Source: Halichoerus grypus
Lineage: Eukaryota; Chordata; Mammalia; Carnivora; Phocidae
Assembly: GCF_964656455.1 (NCBI RefSeq)
Contig: NC_135724.1
Location: 7,369,466 to 7,433,465, forward strand
Reading direction: 5' to 3'
DNA length: 64,000 nucleotides
Part shown: positions 23,878 through 36,540 of the stretch, piece after piece
Numbering within the stretch: the first letter of the stretch is position 1
How the letters are laid out: each line of letters opens with the position of its first letter
Notes under the pieces: model-generated
What the model was told of the DNA's origin: nothing
Seen by the model: only the letters and a program-made list of their open reading frames with translations
The model's database searches: none
Program-made: the position numbers and the translations under genes

Positions 23878-24108
23878 GGACACAAGGATATTGGGTGCCT
23901 GGGTGGCTCAGTTGGTTAAGCGACTGCCTTCGGCTCAGGTCATGATCCTGGAGTCCTGGGATCGAGTCCCACATCGGGCTCCCTGCTCAGCAGGGAGTCT
24001 GCTTCTCCCTCTGACCCTCCTCCCTCTCATGCTCTCCGTCTCTCATTCTCTCTCTCTCAAATAAATAAATAAAATCTATAAAAAAAAAAAAAAGGACACA
24101 AGGATATT
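23878..24108 (+). mobile_element. CAN SINE with 15-bp target duplication
   Basis: The direct repeat ggacacaaggatatt lies at 23878-23892 and 24094-24108. The body is of the 'gcgactgccttcggctcagg...ggagtcctgggatcgag...tctgaccctcc' subtype, shared with 33.7 and 36.6 kb. The A-tail of 13 bases is uninterrupted, so the insertion is young. Confidence 0.97.
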
Positions 24109-25126
24109 AACTAGAACATCAGTTTTAAAAAACAGTCATATGGTCATGTTTTATAACATCCTAAAATAATGTTTCTAAACATGAAATAAATGTGGTTATA
24201 CAAAATGGAATGATCTGGCACAACTCCTCATCTCCACTTCAGGAAGATATCTATACAATAACCTTCAAATATTCAAACAGCTCATTTGAAAAGTATGGCT
24301 GCTCTTTATTCATGTTGGAGGAAATTTCCAGTTAGATTTCTGCATCGTCCTTAATTAACACTCAGGTGACTTCAGATAAATGTCAATCAAAGTTCTTTCC
24401 TTTTCCATCAAATATTGTCATGTAGGCCTAAGCAAGGAAAGGGAGGTTGAGATTTTCAGTGACCTTCTCAGCAGCTGGGCTAGCTTTCATCAGATAGCTC
24501 ATTAGTGCAAAGAGACTGATTGACAAGGTTACCCCAAACTGAGAAGAGGAGCCAAACAGATCATTTGCATATTATATTAATGACATTCAGAGTAGCATTT
24601 GGTGTTCCTAGGGGGATAGAAGAAGAATAAACTGTAATTTTCACAATCATTAATTGTTTAAAGGAAACTGCAGATTCTCGTAACACTTAGGATGGTTAAG
24701 GAATTTCAATTTCATGCAGAAGAAGAGGAAAGCTGTTAATTGTGAACAGGGGCTTGTAGTTACTGATTTTCTTGAGGTTAACTCTTCCTAGTGCCAAGGA
24801 TTTTCTACTGGAAGGTGACACTGTTGACTGAGACACAGTGCAGACCTTCTTGGCCTGATGAGGGACAGGAGGGATTGAGAGCAGAAGTGTGGGTAGTTAA
24901 GTAGTGACGATCATTTGTGCATTTTGCTCCTGGGGGGATCAATGTGTGTGCAAGCAAGAGTGTCAGAGCAGAACTTGTCTGATTCCTTCACCCCAAACTC
25001 CTGCAGCTTCCATGGCTGGGTCTACTTAGCCTTCTGTTTCATTCCTACTGTAGATTCTGGGACTGACTTGTCCCCCTGGCAGGGGAAATCCATGGGTTGG
25101 CATGGTGTCCTGTGAATCTGGGAACC
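24109..25126. other. Repeat-free stretch, motif-rich
   Basis: No transposon recognised. 24300-24750 is dense in homeodomain/POU-like sites: TTAATTAA 24351-24358, TGTCAATCA 24381-24389 and its exact reverse complement 24517-24525, octamer ATTTGCAT 24563-24570, ATTAATTG 24649-24656. This is a candidate regulatory element only. Confidence 0.4.
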
Positions 25127-25475
25127 AGGCTGGATTAGTTTCCTAAAGCTATCATAACAAAGTACCACGAACTAGGTGGCTAAACACGACAGACATTTAT
25201 TCTCTCTCAGTTCTGAAGACTAGAAGCCCAAAATCTAGGTGTGGGCAGGGCCATGCTCCCCGAAGCCTCTTCCACCCTCTTCCACCTTCTCGTGGTGCAT
25301 CACTCCAACCTCTGCCCCTATCTTCACGTAACTGACTTCACCTCATTCTTCCCTGTGTCATCACATGGCCTTCAGTCATTGGATTTAGGGCCAGCCCCAA
25401 CCTAGTATGAAATCATCCTAACTAATTATATCTGCAAAGATCTTATTTCCAAATAAGATCACATTCTGAGGTCTC
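25127..25475 (-). mobile_element. Old ERVL/MaLR-type LTR relic, minus strand
   Basis: The plus-strand text ggattagtttcctaaagcta...caaagtaccacgaactaggt ggctaaacacgac is the reverse complement of a common old LTR 3' end. The far end, gcaaagatcttatttccaaa, is the matching 5' part. Family name uncertain; orientation and class are fairly secure. Confidence 0.7.
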
Positions 25476-26039
25476 TACCTTCATGCTGGTGATCCAGAGC
25501 TGCTTGGTCACCTGCTCTACTAATACGTTCCCTGTCTCATTTCTTTGTATCCTAATTTCTAGTCTTGTTTCTTTGGACAAATTTGGCTTTGCCTCCCTAA
25601 TTCTTTGAGAAACTGAAGAAGAGTTCCTGAACCTCAGTACCTGGGACCAAGAGCAGGTGCTGATAGGCTATCTCTGATATTGACCACCCCTCTGCTTCCG
25701 ATGTCTCATGTAGGATTCTCTGCATGAGCTCCCTCTGGTGCAGTAGAACTCCTTGGGGTTTGCTGACATCCTTGACATCAACTGCCTGCCCGTCAGACTT
25801 TATGTGGTCGCATGCTGAGCTCAGCTCCACCATGATACGTACCAGCCTGGCCTGCTGCCTCCTGGCCACTGTCCAAATAGAAGGCTGCCCAGAAAGACAA
25901 AATCCCCCAAGACCCCATTCAACACTGTCTTTCCCATATATTCTTCTATATGAATTTTCTTTAAGCTTTAAATTTTATTTAATTATGAAACATCTCAAAC
26001 ATTGAGAAAAGTTCACAAAGGTAATAAACCCCAAATCTT

Positions 26040-26440
26040 GTGCAGAACTTGGCTCCTTGCAATTGTAGGGCTGAGGTCCCTGTTCTCTCCCTAGTTGTCA
26101 AAGAGGGGATGGTATGTGCTCCTAGAGCCTGCCCATATTTCTGCCAGTGCTTCCATTTGGTCCTCCTACAATAAGAGTGGACCAGGCCCTCTCACACTTC
26201 AAATCTCTCTGAATTTTTCTACTCCATCTCTCTGACTCTGGCCAGAGAAAGTCTTCTGCCAGTTTTATTAAGGACTCATGTGATTAGATTGGACCCATCC
26301 AGGTAAGAGTGGATAATCTCCCTATATTAAGGTTTGTAACCTTATTACATCAGCAAAGTCCCCGTTGCTGTGTATGGTAACATTTTCCAGGGACTAGGGC
26401 ATGGACATCGTTGGAGGGCTATGCTGCGTACCACACTCAC
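26040..26440 (-). mobile_element. Second old LTR relic, minus strand
   Basis: The segment attggacccatccaggtaag ... gataatctccctatattaag ... gtggacatcg-type text matches, in reverse complement, the 5' part of the same broad class of old LTR as 25127-25475. The two could be parts of one locus or separate insertions; unrelated-looking sequence lies between them. Confidence 0.6.
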
Positions 26441-27280
26441 CAATATTTTATCTTCTCTTTCTGTTAATTTCTGCTCTTATATTTCTTATTTTCTTCTTCT
26501 TTTGTTCTATTACATAGACATATTTTAAACATTCAATAGGTACTGGAAAACTATCTATATATTCACATGCCCTATTGTATGCCTCCTCACATTTTTACAT
26601 TGTGATACATAGAGAAAAAGGAAATATTTATTTCATACACTAAGGTAAACCATACCCATTCAGGGGCATATATATGGAGCTTGTTGGGAAAACTTTGTTA
26701 TATTTCTTTAATATGATATAATTATAATAGGAAAAATAAGTACTGGTAAAGTATTGAGGAACATGTTAAATATGGAGTATGCATAAAATTTCCAAATATT
26801 TTTCAAATATGCAAATGAGAATCTTGAGGCTACTTTGGATGTGTATACCACTCTAATATCTGATTTGATGTTTGAAATGCCTGTATGCAATTCCTGAACA
26901 AGACGTTTTAATGATGAGCTCTTCAAATGTTGATAATCACCTTGGACAAGAAAGTTTATTCACAAAAAGCGGGTGATAAAAATGTAAAAAACTTCAAAAA
27001 TGTACAATAGTTGAAATTATATTTAAAGAACCGGGCTTCTGTTTCTTCCATTGACAAACATGTTGGAATTTCTTAAAATATCAAAGGATTTTAAACTTAA
27101 TTGAACTCTTCCACCTCGGGTATTTCAACATAACAACGAAGATCTAATTTTCAGGATCGGCACATATTATCAGAGCAGTTAGTTCGTGACTAACGTAGAT
27201 ACTACTAATAAAGGTACTTCTGCCACAAACGGGGAACATTCTAATACGTGTGAAAAGAGAAGTTCAGAGTTGCCTCTAGA
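26441..27280. other. Unassigned, very AT-rich
   Basis: No recognisable repeat or exon. Confidence 0.4.
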
Positions 27281-27346
27281 AGTTGGAGCCATTAAGATTC
27301 CCTCTCAGCCCACCCCATCCCTGCTTGCTGCACGCAGCCGCATAAG

Positions 27347-27401
27347 CAGGTGCATGACCAGGTGCATGACCAGGTGCATGACCAGGTGCATGACCAGGTG
27401 C
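27347..27401. repeat. 12-bp minisatellite (4 copies plus part)
   Basis: Unit caggtgcatgac occurs four times head to tail without mismatch (27347-27394), followed by a partial fifth copy. It sits in a GC-rich patch (27280-27640) inside strongly AT-rich DNA. Because 12 is a multiple of 3, it stays in frame in overlapping plus (27350-27646) and minus (27292-27636) open frames. These are therefore weak evidence for coding. Confidence 0.97.
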
Positions 27402-28129
27402 GCCTCTGGCTGTGTGCGACGCTAGGGCAACTGAACGCCAAGTTCTGCCCCAGCTCCAGGGAACAGCGCCACCACTGGATGGCAGTGAGCTCTACAGCTG
27501 ATGCAAAAGTCACGTCTGCGGCCCGGAGCTCGTCCTGGGGTGATTTGACCGGTGGGGACCAGAGTGCCCAGGAGGAACCTGTTCCATTCACACACTCTAA
27601 GGAACCCACGAGAGGCTTCTTATGGCTATATGCCATTCGTTCCTGATGGGTTGCATTACTTTTAGAATTCTCTTCACTGAGGGCAGTTTATTAGAAAGCA
27701 TTCTGAAATTGTTCTGAAAAACGTCTCTGCCCTCATTTTGAATGTTACTCCAGTTACTCCAAAAATAAAATTCTAGTTGACTTCTATTCTCTGCAGTCAG
27801 TCTAATCATTTTCCTTCACATGCAATCTGCCTTTTCTCTGGTTTCTGTGAGATTTTTCTCTTTGTCTTTAATACTCTGCAATTTTCCTTTGCTTCACCGA
27901 ACATGAATTAATTTTTAGAACATGCTGCTCTGGATTCAGAATCCAATTTGTTAACTTTCTAAATAATGGCATGCACAAGCCTTATGAACTTTGCTGAGTT
28001 CTGGCAGGTGGAAAATCCACAATCTCATCATGATACAGGACGATTCTCTCAGCACGGAAATGCCTTGTACTCCCAAGTCAGACTGTGCCTTCATTGTCAA
28101 CTACCATTACAGCGTCAGTCACCACAGAT
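27402..28129. other. Unassigned
   Basis: GC-rich to about 27640, then AT-rich. No recognised gene. Frames at 27597-27809 and 27966-28292 lack family signatures, and the end of the latter runs into an old L1. Confidence 0.4.
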
Positions 28130-30110
28130 GAGTGCTGCCTGTCACATAGGTCTCTACAAATGGAATCATAAAGTTTGTACACCTTTGTGCCTGACTGTAC
28201 TTGCTCAAAATAACTGTCTGGAGATTGACCCTTGCTTTATGTTTATCAAGAGTTCACTGCTTTTTATTGCTCAATACTCATCAGTAATATAAATATGCTA
28301 TAATTTGTTACCCAGGTTGATGGATACTTGGGATGCTTTCATTTTTTGGCTATTATAAATCCAGCTGCTATAAATATTCTCTTTTTTCATGGACCTACAC
28401 CTTGTGTAATACCTAGAAGTGGAATTGCAAGATGGTAGGAATGTGTAAATTTTTAAGAAACTCTCAAGCAGTATTTTTTAAAAAGATGTACCATTTTACA
28501 CTATCACCTACAAAATAGGACATTCTTGTCAGTATGTGATCTTGTCAGTCTTTTTAATTTTTGCCATTTCTCATGGGAATGTAAAGATACCTTGTGGTTT
28601 AAATTTGCATTTCAGTGATGACTAATGACGTTGAGCATCTTTTTATGTATTTATTGGCCATTGGTAAAACCTTCTGTGGGGTATGATTTTTAATTAAGTT
28701 CCTATTTTTTTTCTCTCTTTGTTCTTTGTACGTTTTTTACAAGATTACTTGGTCAGATACATACACTGCAAATATCCTCTCCTAGCCTATAATTTGTACA
28801 TCAATTTTTTAATCATAATTTTTAGTGAACAGAAATGTTCAATTTTGATGAAGTCTAATTTACCTTTTTTTTTTCTTTTATGGTTCTTGCATTTTTTGGC
28901 ATCTGAAAGGCATAAATATCTTATGTTTATATTTGAAGATTTAAGTTTTATATTTACATTTTGGTTTACATTTTAAGTTTGGCCTAAAACCAACCTCAAA
29001 TAATTTTAGTGTACAGTGCAAGGGTCATTTTCTTTCATACAATTTTCTAGTTGTCTCAGCACTGTTCGTTGGAAATAATTCTTATCCCACTGTATTTCTT
29101 TGGTGACTCTGCAAACATTAATTGGTCATATCAGTGGGAGTCTATTTCTGGACTTTATTCTGTTTCATAAATCTATTTTTCTGCCCTTACACTGATATTA
29201 CATTGTCAATCTAATTGCAGTTTGATAGAAAATCATGAAATTAGGTATTATAATTCTTCCAACTTTGTAGTTTTTCAAAATCATTTTGTCTCTTCTAGCT
29301 CTTTCGTATTTCTATAAATATTTTAGAATCAGCTTCTCAATTTCTGCCCCCAAAACAAAAGCCTGCTGTGATTCTGACTGGGATTACATTGTATCTGTAG
29401 ACCAATTTAGAGAGAACATACATCCTAACAATATATTAAAGGTTTTGACCCATGAACATGTATGTATCTCTCTATTTACTTAGGTTTTCTTTAATTTTTC
29501 CTTGCAGTATGTTATGGTCCTTATTGCAAAGTTCAGCCACATATTTTAAATCTATTCTTGAGTGCATTTGGGTTTTTTTTTATTCTAATGTAATAGCATT
29601 TTAACATTTTGTTTCCTTTATAGAGAGAAACCAAATTGATCTTGTATATTGACCTTCTATTCTCAACCTTGTTAAATTCACTTTTTAGTTCTAGTAAGAT
29701 ATTTTAAAATTTCTTTGGATTTCTCTGGATACAATAATGTCATCTGCAAATAAAAATATTTTCACTTGTTCCTTTCTGATCTTAATGTCTTTTATTTCTT
29801 TTTCTTTCTTATTTGCACTGGCTAGGACCTCCAGTGCAATGTTGAATAAAAGTGGTAAGAGTACCCAATTTTAGTTGAAAGTGAGCAGCATTTCAAAATT
29901 AATTATGATGTTCACTGTCATTTTTTATAGCAGCCCTTCATCTGATTGAAGAAATTCCATTTTAGTCCCACTTTGGTGATTGTTTTTATCATTAAAAAGT
30001 GTTTGGTTTTTGTCAAATGCTTCTTATGAATTTATTGAAAAATTATTATTTTTCTCCTTTATTCTGCTAATGAAGTATAAGCTGTTGCCTATTTCTAAGT
30101 GGCTCTTCTG
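28130..30110 (-). mobile_element. Ancient L1 (L1M class), minus strand, about 2 kb
   Basis: Long T-rich stretch that in reverse complement follows L1 ORF2 and 3'UTR. Plus-strand landmarks are tctacaaatggaatcataaa, cctagaagtggaattgcaag, tgcatttcagtgatgactaa, gttgagcatctttttatgta and, further in, tgtcatctgcaaataaaaat and tttgtcaaatgcttcttatg. It is heavily diverged with stops everywhere, so much older than the element at the window start. Confidence 0.88.
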
Positions 30111-31660
30111 AAATTCAGGTTTTGAAGGGGAGGGGGTATTATTCTTTGTTTTTTTAGCATGGCTACTTAGTTTTTGAATCAGCTTTATTTACATATATTA
30201 TCTAATATTTACATGCTGTGTGGTAGGGATGAGTGTGTATCATCTTAGTTCACTCTACTATAGGAGTTGGATTTGTCTTTAGAAGTTTACCTTTTGTGAT
30301 GTAAATAATTCTTGGGAAAAATAAGACAAGTCAGTGAATTGTTTTAACTGTTTTTGTCAGGTTATTCAATAATAAAGCAAATCCATAAAAAGATGATTCC
30401 ACATGTCCCACAGTCATGGTTCAGAAGCTCGGAGAAAACAGTGGAATTTTCCAGGGTCTTATCAAGTCTAGTGGGTGTAACTATACTGGGATTAGAATAG
30501 TTCAGAAGAAGACAAGCAACCTCTAATGTGTCTTTTCTCCAGAGGTCAAAACCATTTAAAAGCCGCATTCCACTAATGTAGGGGTATTTTCCCATTTTCC
30601 ATTAATTAAATTTCATTGTTCTAAGAGTCAGTGGAACAGTAACATTTACAGAGCACTAAGTGGGTGCAGCAGGAACCTGGAGTCCTTAGGGCTATAACTC
30701 ACATCCCTCAGGACCTTCATCTTACATACAAAGATAGGGTTGACACACAAACAATAGCAAATACATGAGCTAGTGCAAAAGGTACACGGTAAATCTGATT
30801 CAAAATAATGAGGGACTGGGAAGTTTTTCTTCTATCAGAGCAGAAGAAATAATAGTGGGGAAAAAATGTTCCTGTTTTATATTTTAAATAAATATGGTAA
30901 TTAGATTAAATACTTATATAGGTGACTTATAGTTCTAATAGTCTGTTATTCTAGAAGATTATCCAAACAAATTCAAAATTAAATATCAGTTAAGGGAAAA
31001 ACGAAGGAAAATGTAAAGAGAAGATCTGTACTAGGTAGAGTCAGATGTTAGGCTTCGGTGACTCTGATTCTTGATTCCTCCAAACTCTCCACTATCTTTG
31101 CAACGGATATTTGAGAAAAATTTTAGGAGTCTCTGTACCTGATTTCCTACAAATTCACTACATAATGTGTTGAAACAAAAGCCATTTTTATCTCTACTGC
31201 TAAAGAAGACACACTGTAACAATATTTTTTAAAAATTAGGTAAACTTAATATCTCTCAGATCGGGCTGTATTTTCCCCAGTACTATTTGGCTACTAGCTA
31301 TTCACACATTCATTTATTCCTAGGAGTCAGCCAGAATTTGGGCATGTGTGCAGAAACAACAAATGTAAAGACCAACCTGAAGATTTCTAAGCTCTCTGCT
31401 CACTCGCTATTCCATCCCCCTTGACCCGGAGTAGAACTATTTTAGATGCACAGTTGGAGACAATAGCCACGAACTAAAATCTGTATTATAGTCATTGGAT
31501 GGGAAGAACTGTAGATATTAACATTTTCTTTTCACATAGGAAGAGTCTCATGATCTATTGCTGAAGAAAATAAAGTCAAAACGCTTAACTTCTTTCCATT
31601 AGATCATACCTTATGTAAATAATCATTTTTTAAAAATTTTTACTCAAAATCCCAGTGACA
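30111..31660. other. Unassigned, AT-rich
   Basis: No recognised repeat. A 77-codon minus frame (30362-30595) has a rather protein-like composition with two close cysteines, but no splice or family evidence. Confidence 0.35.
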
Positions 31661-32940
31661 TTTTTTTTTGCAGAAATAGAAACATCCACCCTAAAATTCA
31701 TATAGAATCTCAAGAGACACTGAGTGGCCAAAACAATCTTGAAAAAGAACAAAGTTGGGGCAGTCTCATGTTTGCTGATTTCAAAACTTACTACAAAGCT
31801 CCAGTAATAAAAACAATGTAGTACTGGTGTAAAGACAGACCTAAAGACCAGTGGAATAAAATACAGAAATAAACCCTCGCATACATGGGCAAATGATTTT
31901 AGTCAAGGGTGTCAAAACCATTCAATAGGGAGAGGACAGTCTTTTCAACAAATAGTATTGTGAAAACTGAATATTCACAAGCAAAGTAATGAACTCTTAC
32001 CACCCACCCTATACAAAAATTAACTCAAATGGATCAAAGACCTAAAGATAAAAGTTTTAACCACAGAATTCTTGGAAGAAAGCATAGGAGAAAAGTTTCA
32101 TGACACTGGATTTGGCAATGATTTATTGGCTATGATACCAAAAGCAGAGAAAACAAATGAAAAAAATAGATAAATTAGATTTCATCAAAATTTAAAATGT
32201 TGGTGTATCAAAGGACACTATCAACAGAGTAAAAACACAACCCAAGGAATAGGAGAAAATATTTGCAAATTTTAATCTGAAAACAGATTAATATCCAGAT
32301 TATATAAAGAACTCCTATAACCCAACAACAAAAAAACCAACACCCTGATTAAAAAGTGGGCAAAGGACTTGAACAGATGTTTCTCCATGAAGACATATGC
32401 ATGACCAATAAACACATGAAATGATGTCCAACATCACTCATCATAAGAGAAATGCACACCAAAACTACAATATCACCTCAACCTGTCAGAATGACTATTA
32501 TTAAAAAAAATAATAAAATTTTAAAAATTAAAAAAAAATAACAAGTGTTGGCAAGGATGTGGAGAAATTAGAACCCTTGTGCATTGCTGGTGGGAATGTA
32601 AAATGTGCAGCCTCTGTGGAAAAGAGTATGGAGTTTCCTCAAAAAATTAAACATAGAGGGGCCACTGGGTGGCTCAGTCCATTAAGTGTCTGACTCTTGG
32701 TTTGGGCTCAGGTCATGATCTCTGGGTCCTGAGACTGAGCTTCGTGTCGGGCTTCTATGCTCAGCATGGAGTCTGTTTGAGATTCCCTCTGCCCCTCCCC
32801 CTGCCTGCACATGCTCTATCTCTTTCTCTCTAAAATAAATAAATAAATAAATAAAATCTTTAAAAAAAATTAAACATAGAATTACCATAAGATCCAGCAA
32901 TTTCATTTCTGCATATATACCCAATTATATTAACTTCCTA
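31661..32940 (+). mobile_element. Old L1 (L1M class), ORF2 3' part, interrupted by a SINE
   Basis: Recognisable pieces of the RT/C-terminal region are: ccagtggaataaaatacaga, tggcaaaggacttgaacaga-type text, gcatgaccaataaacacatg and tgtggagaaattagaaccct. Frames are broken throughout. The SINE at 32658-32863 split it, and the L1 text (attaccataagatccagcaa) resumes after the duplication, which shows the order of insertion. Confidence 0.93.
32641..32880 (+). mobile_element. CAN SINE nested in old L1
   Basis: The direct repeat aaaaaattaaacataga (32641-32657 and 32864-32880) flanks the element. The head is diverged (ggggccactgggtggctcag), the body carries ctcagcatggagtctgtttg, and the tail is five TAAA units. 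The duplication is formed from the L1 target itself. Confidence 0.95.
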
Positions 32941-33685
32941 AAGGTATAGTTAAAAATATTAAGATTTGAGAGGCATGTGAAATTGGGTATTCAGTCCGTT
33001 ATCATCAGTGGAGATCTTAAACCTCAAGTTTGACAGAATAGCTACCTGACATTACAAAGTGATTCTTCCTAGTTCATGACTAAAGTATTTTATTGAAGAA
33101 GGAACTTATCTAACTCTTGCTTGCATTCCATTAATTTTTTTTCTTTATATGATTGTCCATTATTTTTCAAATAAAAAGCTGTACAAACAAAAAGACCAAA
33201 ACATTTTTGAGAAGTTATAATTAATTACTTGTGTCTCTTCTGTCACCACAGCCAGTGTGTTATTGTATCCCAATGTAAATATGTATTTTCAAAGAGAAGT
33301 TTGAAAACTACCTGTCGCTTTTTCAATGTGCCTATATCCAAGGTAGATTTTAGCCTATTTCAGCCAAAAACATTTTCTAAGCAGAAAATCTGATAATACT
33401 TTGTGACAAAAGAACTGGGTGCATGAAAAGCTTATGACATTTTTCACAATTGCAGGATCTTCAGTGCAGACATTTTCTCAAAACGTCAGTAATAATAAAA
33501 ATCTACATTTGTCAAGCAGTCACTACTTTTCAAAGAACAATGCGTACTTATAAAATTTCAAATTTTCTGTTAAATTGCCTTTTCTGAAAAATCCTGAAAT
33601 TCCAATTTTTATGCCTCTATCTTTGAAATTAATATACCTAAATTTTCTTTGCTACACTGTTGATAACTTCACTGGATGGATGTTT
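32941..33685. other. Unassigned, AT-rich
   Basis: No recognised repeat or exon. Confidence 0.4.
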
Positions 33686-33915
33686 AAACTTCATTAACAT
33701 TTCAGGGTGCCTGGGTGGCTCAGTTGGTTAAGCGACTGCCTTCGGCTCAGGTCATGATCCTGGAGTCCCTGGATCGAGTCCTGCATAGGGCTCCCTGCTC
33801 AGCAGGGAATCTGCTTCTCCCTCTGACCCTTCCCCCTCTCATGTGCTCTCTCTCTCAAGTAAATAAATAAAATCTTTAAAAATAAATAAATAAATAAACT
33901 TCATTAACATTTCAG
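33686..33915 (+). mobile_element. CAN SINE with 20-bp target duplication
   Basis: The direct repeat aaacttcattaacatttcag lies at 33686-33705 and 33896-33915. It is the longest and cleanest duplication in the window. Subtype 'gcgactgccttcggctcagg'; the tail contains TAAATAAA units. Confidence 0.98.
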
Positions 33916-35081
33916 AGAGTGATGTCAGCACCAGAAAACAAAAATTCAGCATCTATCCTTGGACAAATAGATGCATTTGGGGGATCTGTGCAATTCAGAA
34001 CCATACACGTAGGGGCCCAGGATGAATCTCACTCACCCATGTGCCTGGAAACAGGTAGACAGAGCTCAGTTTGGCTGTGGGCCCTGCAGTGGCCAATGAG
34101 CTATCTCCGGGCCCTCTTGGCTATGCTCCAGGAACTCCTGGAGAATATCAGAATCACCCCTGTGTGAGAGACTCTTTTGGTGGTTCAGGTTTCTAGAAGT
34201 TCCAGCACCCCGTTGGAGCAAAAAAATAGGTGTTTGGACACACTGAGGTGGGTCTAAGAGGAACAGATTGACCTTTACCATGTCCCCCATCCCTGAAGGC
34301 AGCACAGATTAGGGGCAAGGATCTTTCTCCATCTGTGATTTCTCATATGGGGGAAAGGAGAGGGTATGAGTGAGCACCCAGCTTCCCCAGCTGTGGGAGA
34401 TGTTGCCAAAATTCTCATCTCTCTCTCACCACATCAAAATAACTGAATCATGAAGAGTTGGGGAGAAACAGGGAGAATAGCAGGACTCTCATAGGACATT
34501 AAAAGGGCAGATCCTATTATCTGCATCAGAGTTTCCACTAAGAAGCCCACCCATGAGCCACTGGAAACATATCACTCATGACTCCCCCCATCTGGCACAT
34601 GGGCACCTCCATTGCTTCATATGCCTCACCCACACAGGCTTTGGCAGAGGGCTAGTGAGCAAGTACGGAAAGCCATCCGAATCTGGAGGCCAGGGAGAGA
34701 CCACAAATTTGAGATTAGTGCCTCCTTTGGGAAAACAGAGAGAGGTTGTCAGCACTCAGCCCAGTGTGTTATAAGACTGAGAGACATACACACTTAAGAA
34801 TTCTGCCACAAGAGGAAGCAAGAAGATGGAGTAAGTTTACCCAGAGAAAGTCTGAGATAGCCTCAGAATCTCCAGCAGGACTGTTGGACGTAACTCTCTC
34901 CTGAACATTGTAAAGACTGGAAGAGGTGACTGCTACTTCAGATGCAAAGAGAGTAATGCAAAACTTCAAGGAACATAAAAAAAACAAGGAAATATGATAT
35001 CACAATCTCATAGAAGGATCAAAATAATCTCCTGGTAACTAAACCCAAAAACACAGAGATTTGTAATTTATCCAAAAAGAA

Positions 35082-35281
35082 CTCAAAATAGCTTTTTAAA
35101 AAAGATTTTACTTATTTATTTGAGAGAGAGAGAGAAGAATCTGAAGTAGACTCCGTGCTCCCTGAGCACAGAGCCTGACGTGACCCCAATCCAACAAGCC
35201 TGAGATCATGACCTGAGCTGAAATCAAGAGTTGGACAATTAACCGACTGAGACACCCAGACACACCTCAAAATAGCTTTTT
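35082..35281 (-). mobile_element. CAN SINE, minus strand, nested in L1M
   Basis: Direct repeats ctcaaaatagcttttt at 35082-35097 and 35266-35281 flank the element. It is about 170 bases, shorter than the family norm, with part of the CT-rich body missing. The GAGAGA tail side is to the left. Confidence 0.94.
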
Positions 35282-35673
35282 TAAGGAAACTCAATGAGCT
35301 AAAAGAAAACACAGAAAGACCATTTGATGAAATCAGAAAAACCATTACACAAACAAAAGGAGAAGTTTAACAAAGAGACAGAAAACACACACACAAAAAG
35401 AACCAAACAGAAATTCAAAGATGAAGAATATAGTGAACGAAATAAAAATTGTAATAAAGAGTACTCATAGCAGGCTTAATTCAGCAGAAGAAAGAATCTG
35501 TGAGATTGAAGACAGGAACTTTGAAATTATCCAGTCAGAGGACAAAAAGGAAAAGGAATGAAAAGAGGTAAAGGAAACTTACATGATCTATGGTACACAA
35601 TCAAAAGAAACACTCTGTGAGTTACCTGAATCCCCAAAGGAGAAGAGAAAGAACAGGGGTAGAGAGATTATTT

Positions 35674-35928
35674 AAAGAAATAATAGCAGGGCACCTGGGT
35701 GACTTGGTTAGGTTAAACGACCGACTCTTGATTTTGGCTCAGGTCATGACCTCAGGGTCCTGGGATTGAGACCTGCATCAGGCTCCATGCTCGGTGGGGA
35801 GTCTGCTTGAGAATCTCTCCCTCTCCCCCTGCCCCTCCCCACAACTCGTGCGCGCCCACACTCGTGCTCTCTCTCTCTGTCTCTCTCAAATAAATAAAAA
35901 TAAATCTTTAAAAAAAAGAAAGAATGGC
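35674..35928 (+). mobile_element. CAN SINE, older, nested in L1M
   Basis: Head ggcacctgggtgacttggtt (TGGCTCAG mutated), body ctcggtggggagtctgcttg, tail TAAATCTTT. The flanks aaagaaataatagc (35674-35687) and aaagaaagaatggc (35915-35928) match at 12 of 14 positions, a decayed target duplication. Confidence 0.9.
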
Positions 35929-36540
35929 TATAAACTTCCCAAATCTGGGGAGAAATGCATATCTAAATTCATGAAGCTCGTAGGTCACCAAAGAAAATCA
36001 ATTTGAGATCCTCTCTAAGACGCATTACAGTAAAACTGTCAAAAAACAGACAAAGGGAGAATCTTAAAAGCAGCATGAGAAAAAAAGCTTGTAACTTACA
36101 AGAAAACCCCCATGAGGCTATCAGCGATTTCTAGCAGAAACCTTATAGACCAGGAGAAAGTGTGATAAATATATTCAAAGTGCTGAAAACAAAACAAAAC
36201 AAAACCTGCAAACCAAGAATGAAGGAGAGATAAAGAGATTCCCAGAGAAACAAAAGCTGAGGGAGTTCACCACAAGAAAAAGAAATGCCTTAAAAGAAAT
36301 GCTGAAAGGTGTTTTTCAAGCTGAAATGAAAGGATGCTAGCTATAGCGTAAGATGAAAATATATGACACTACACAATACACTGATAAAGGTAAGTATATG
36401 GTTAAATTCATAATACTCTACTACTGCAATATGGTGAAATGTTAACCACTTACCTCTAGTTAACCTTTTGTAAAGGTTAAAGGACAAGAGTATTAAAAAC
36501 AACTGTAGCTAGAATAATTTGTTGATGAACACAACATAAA

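Noticed and set aside
25597..25869. Minus 90-codon frame between the two LTR relics as a retroviral gene remnant
   Set aside because: No retroviral motif is visible, and the spacing between the LTR relics does not show they belong to one provirus.
27347..27401. CRISPR-like array
   Set aside because: Units are contiguous 12-mers without spacers, in mammalian DNA; it is a minisatellite.
27292..27646. Overlapping 98- and 114-codon frames on opposite strands
   Set aside because: Both are kept open by the 12-base repeat and GC-rich composition; neither shows a known protein pattern.
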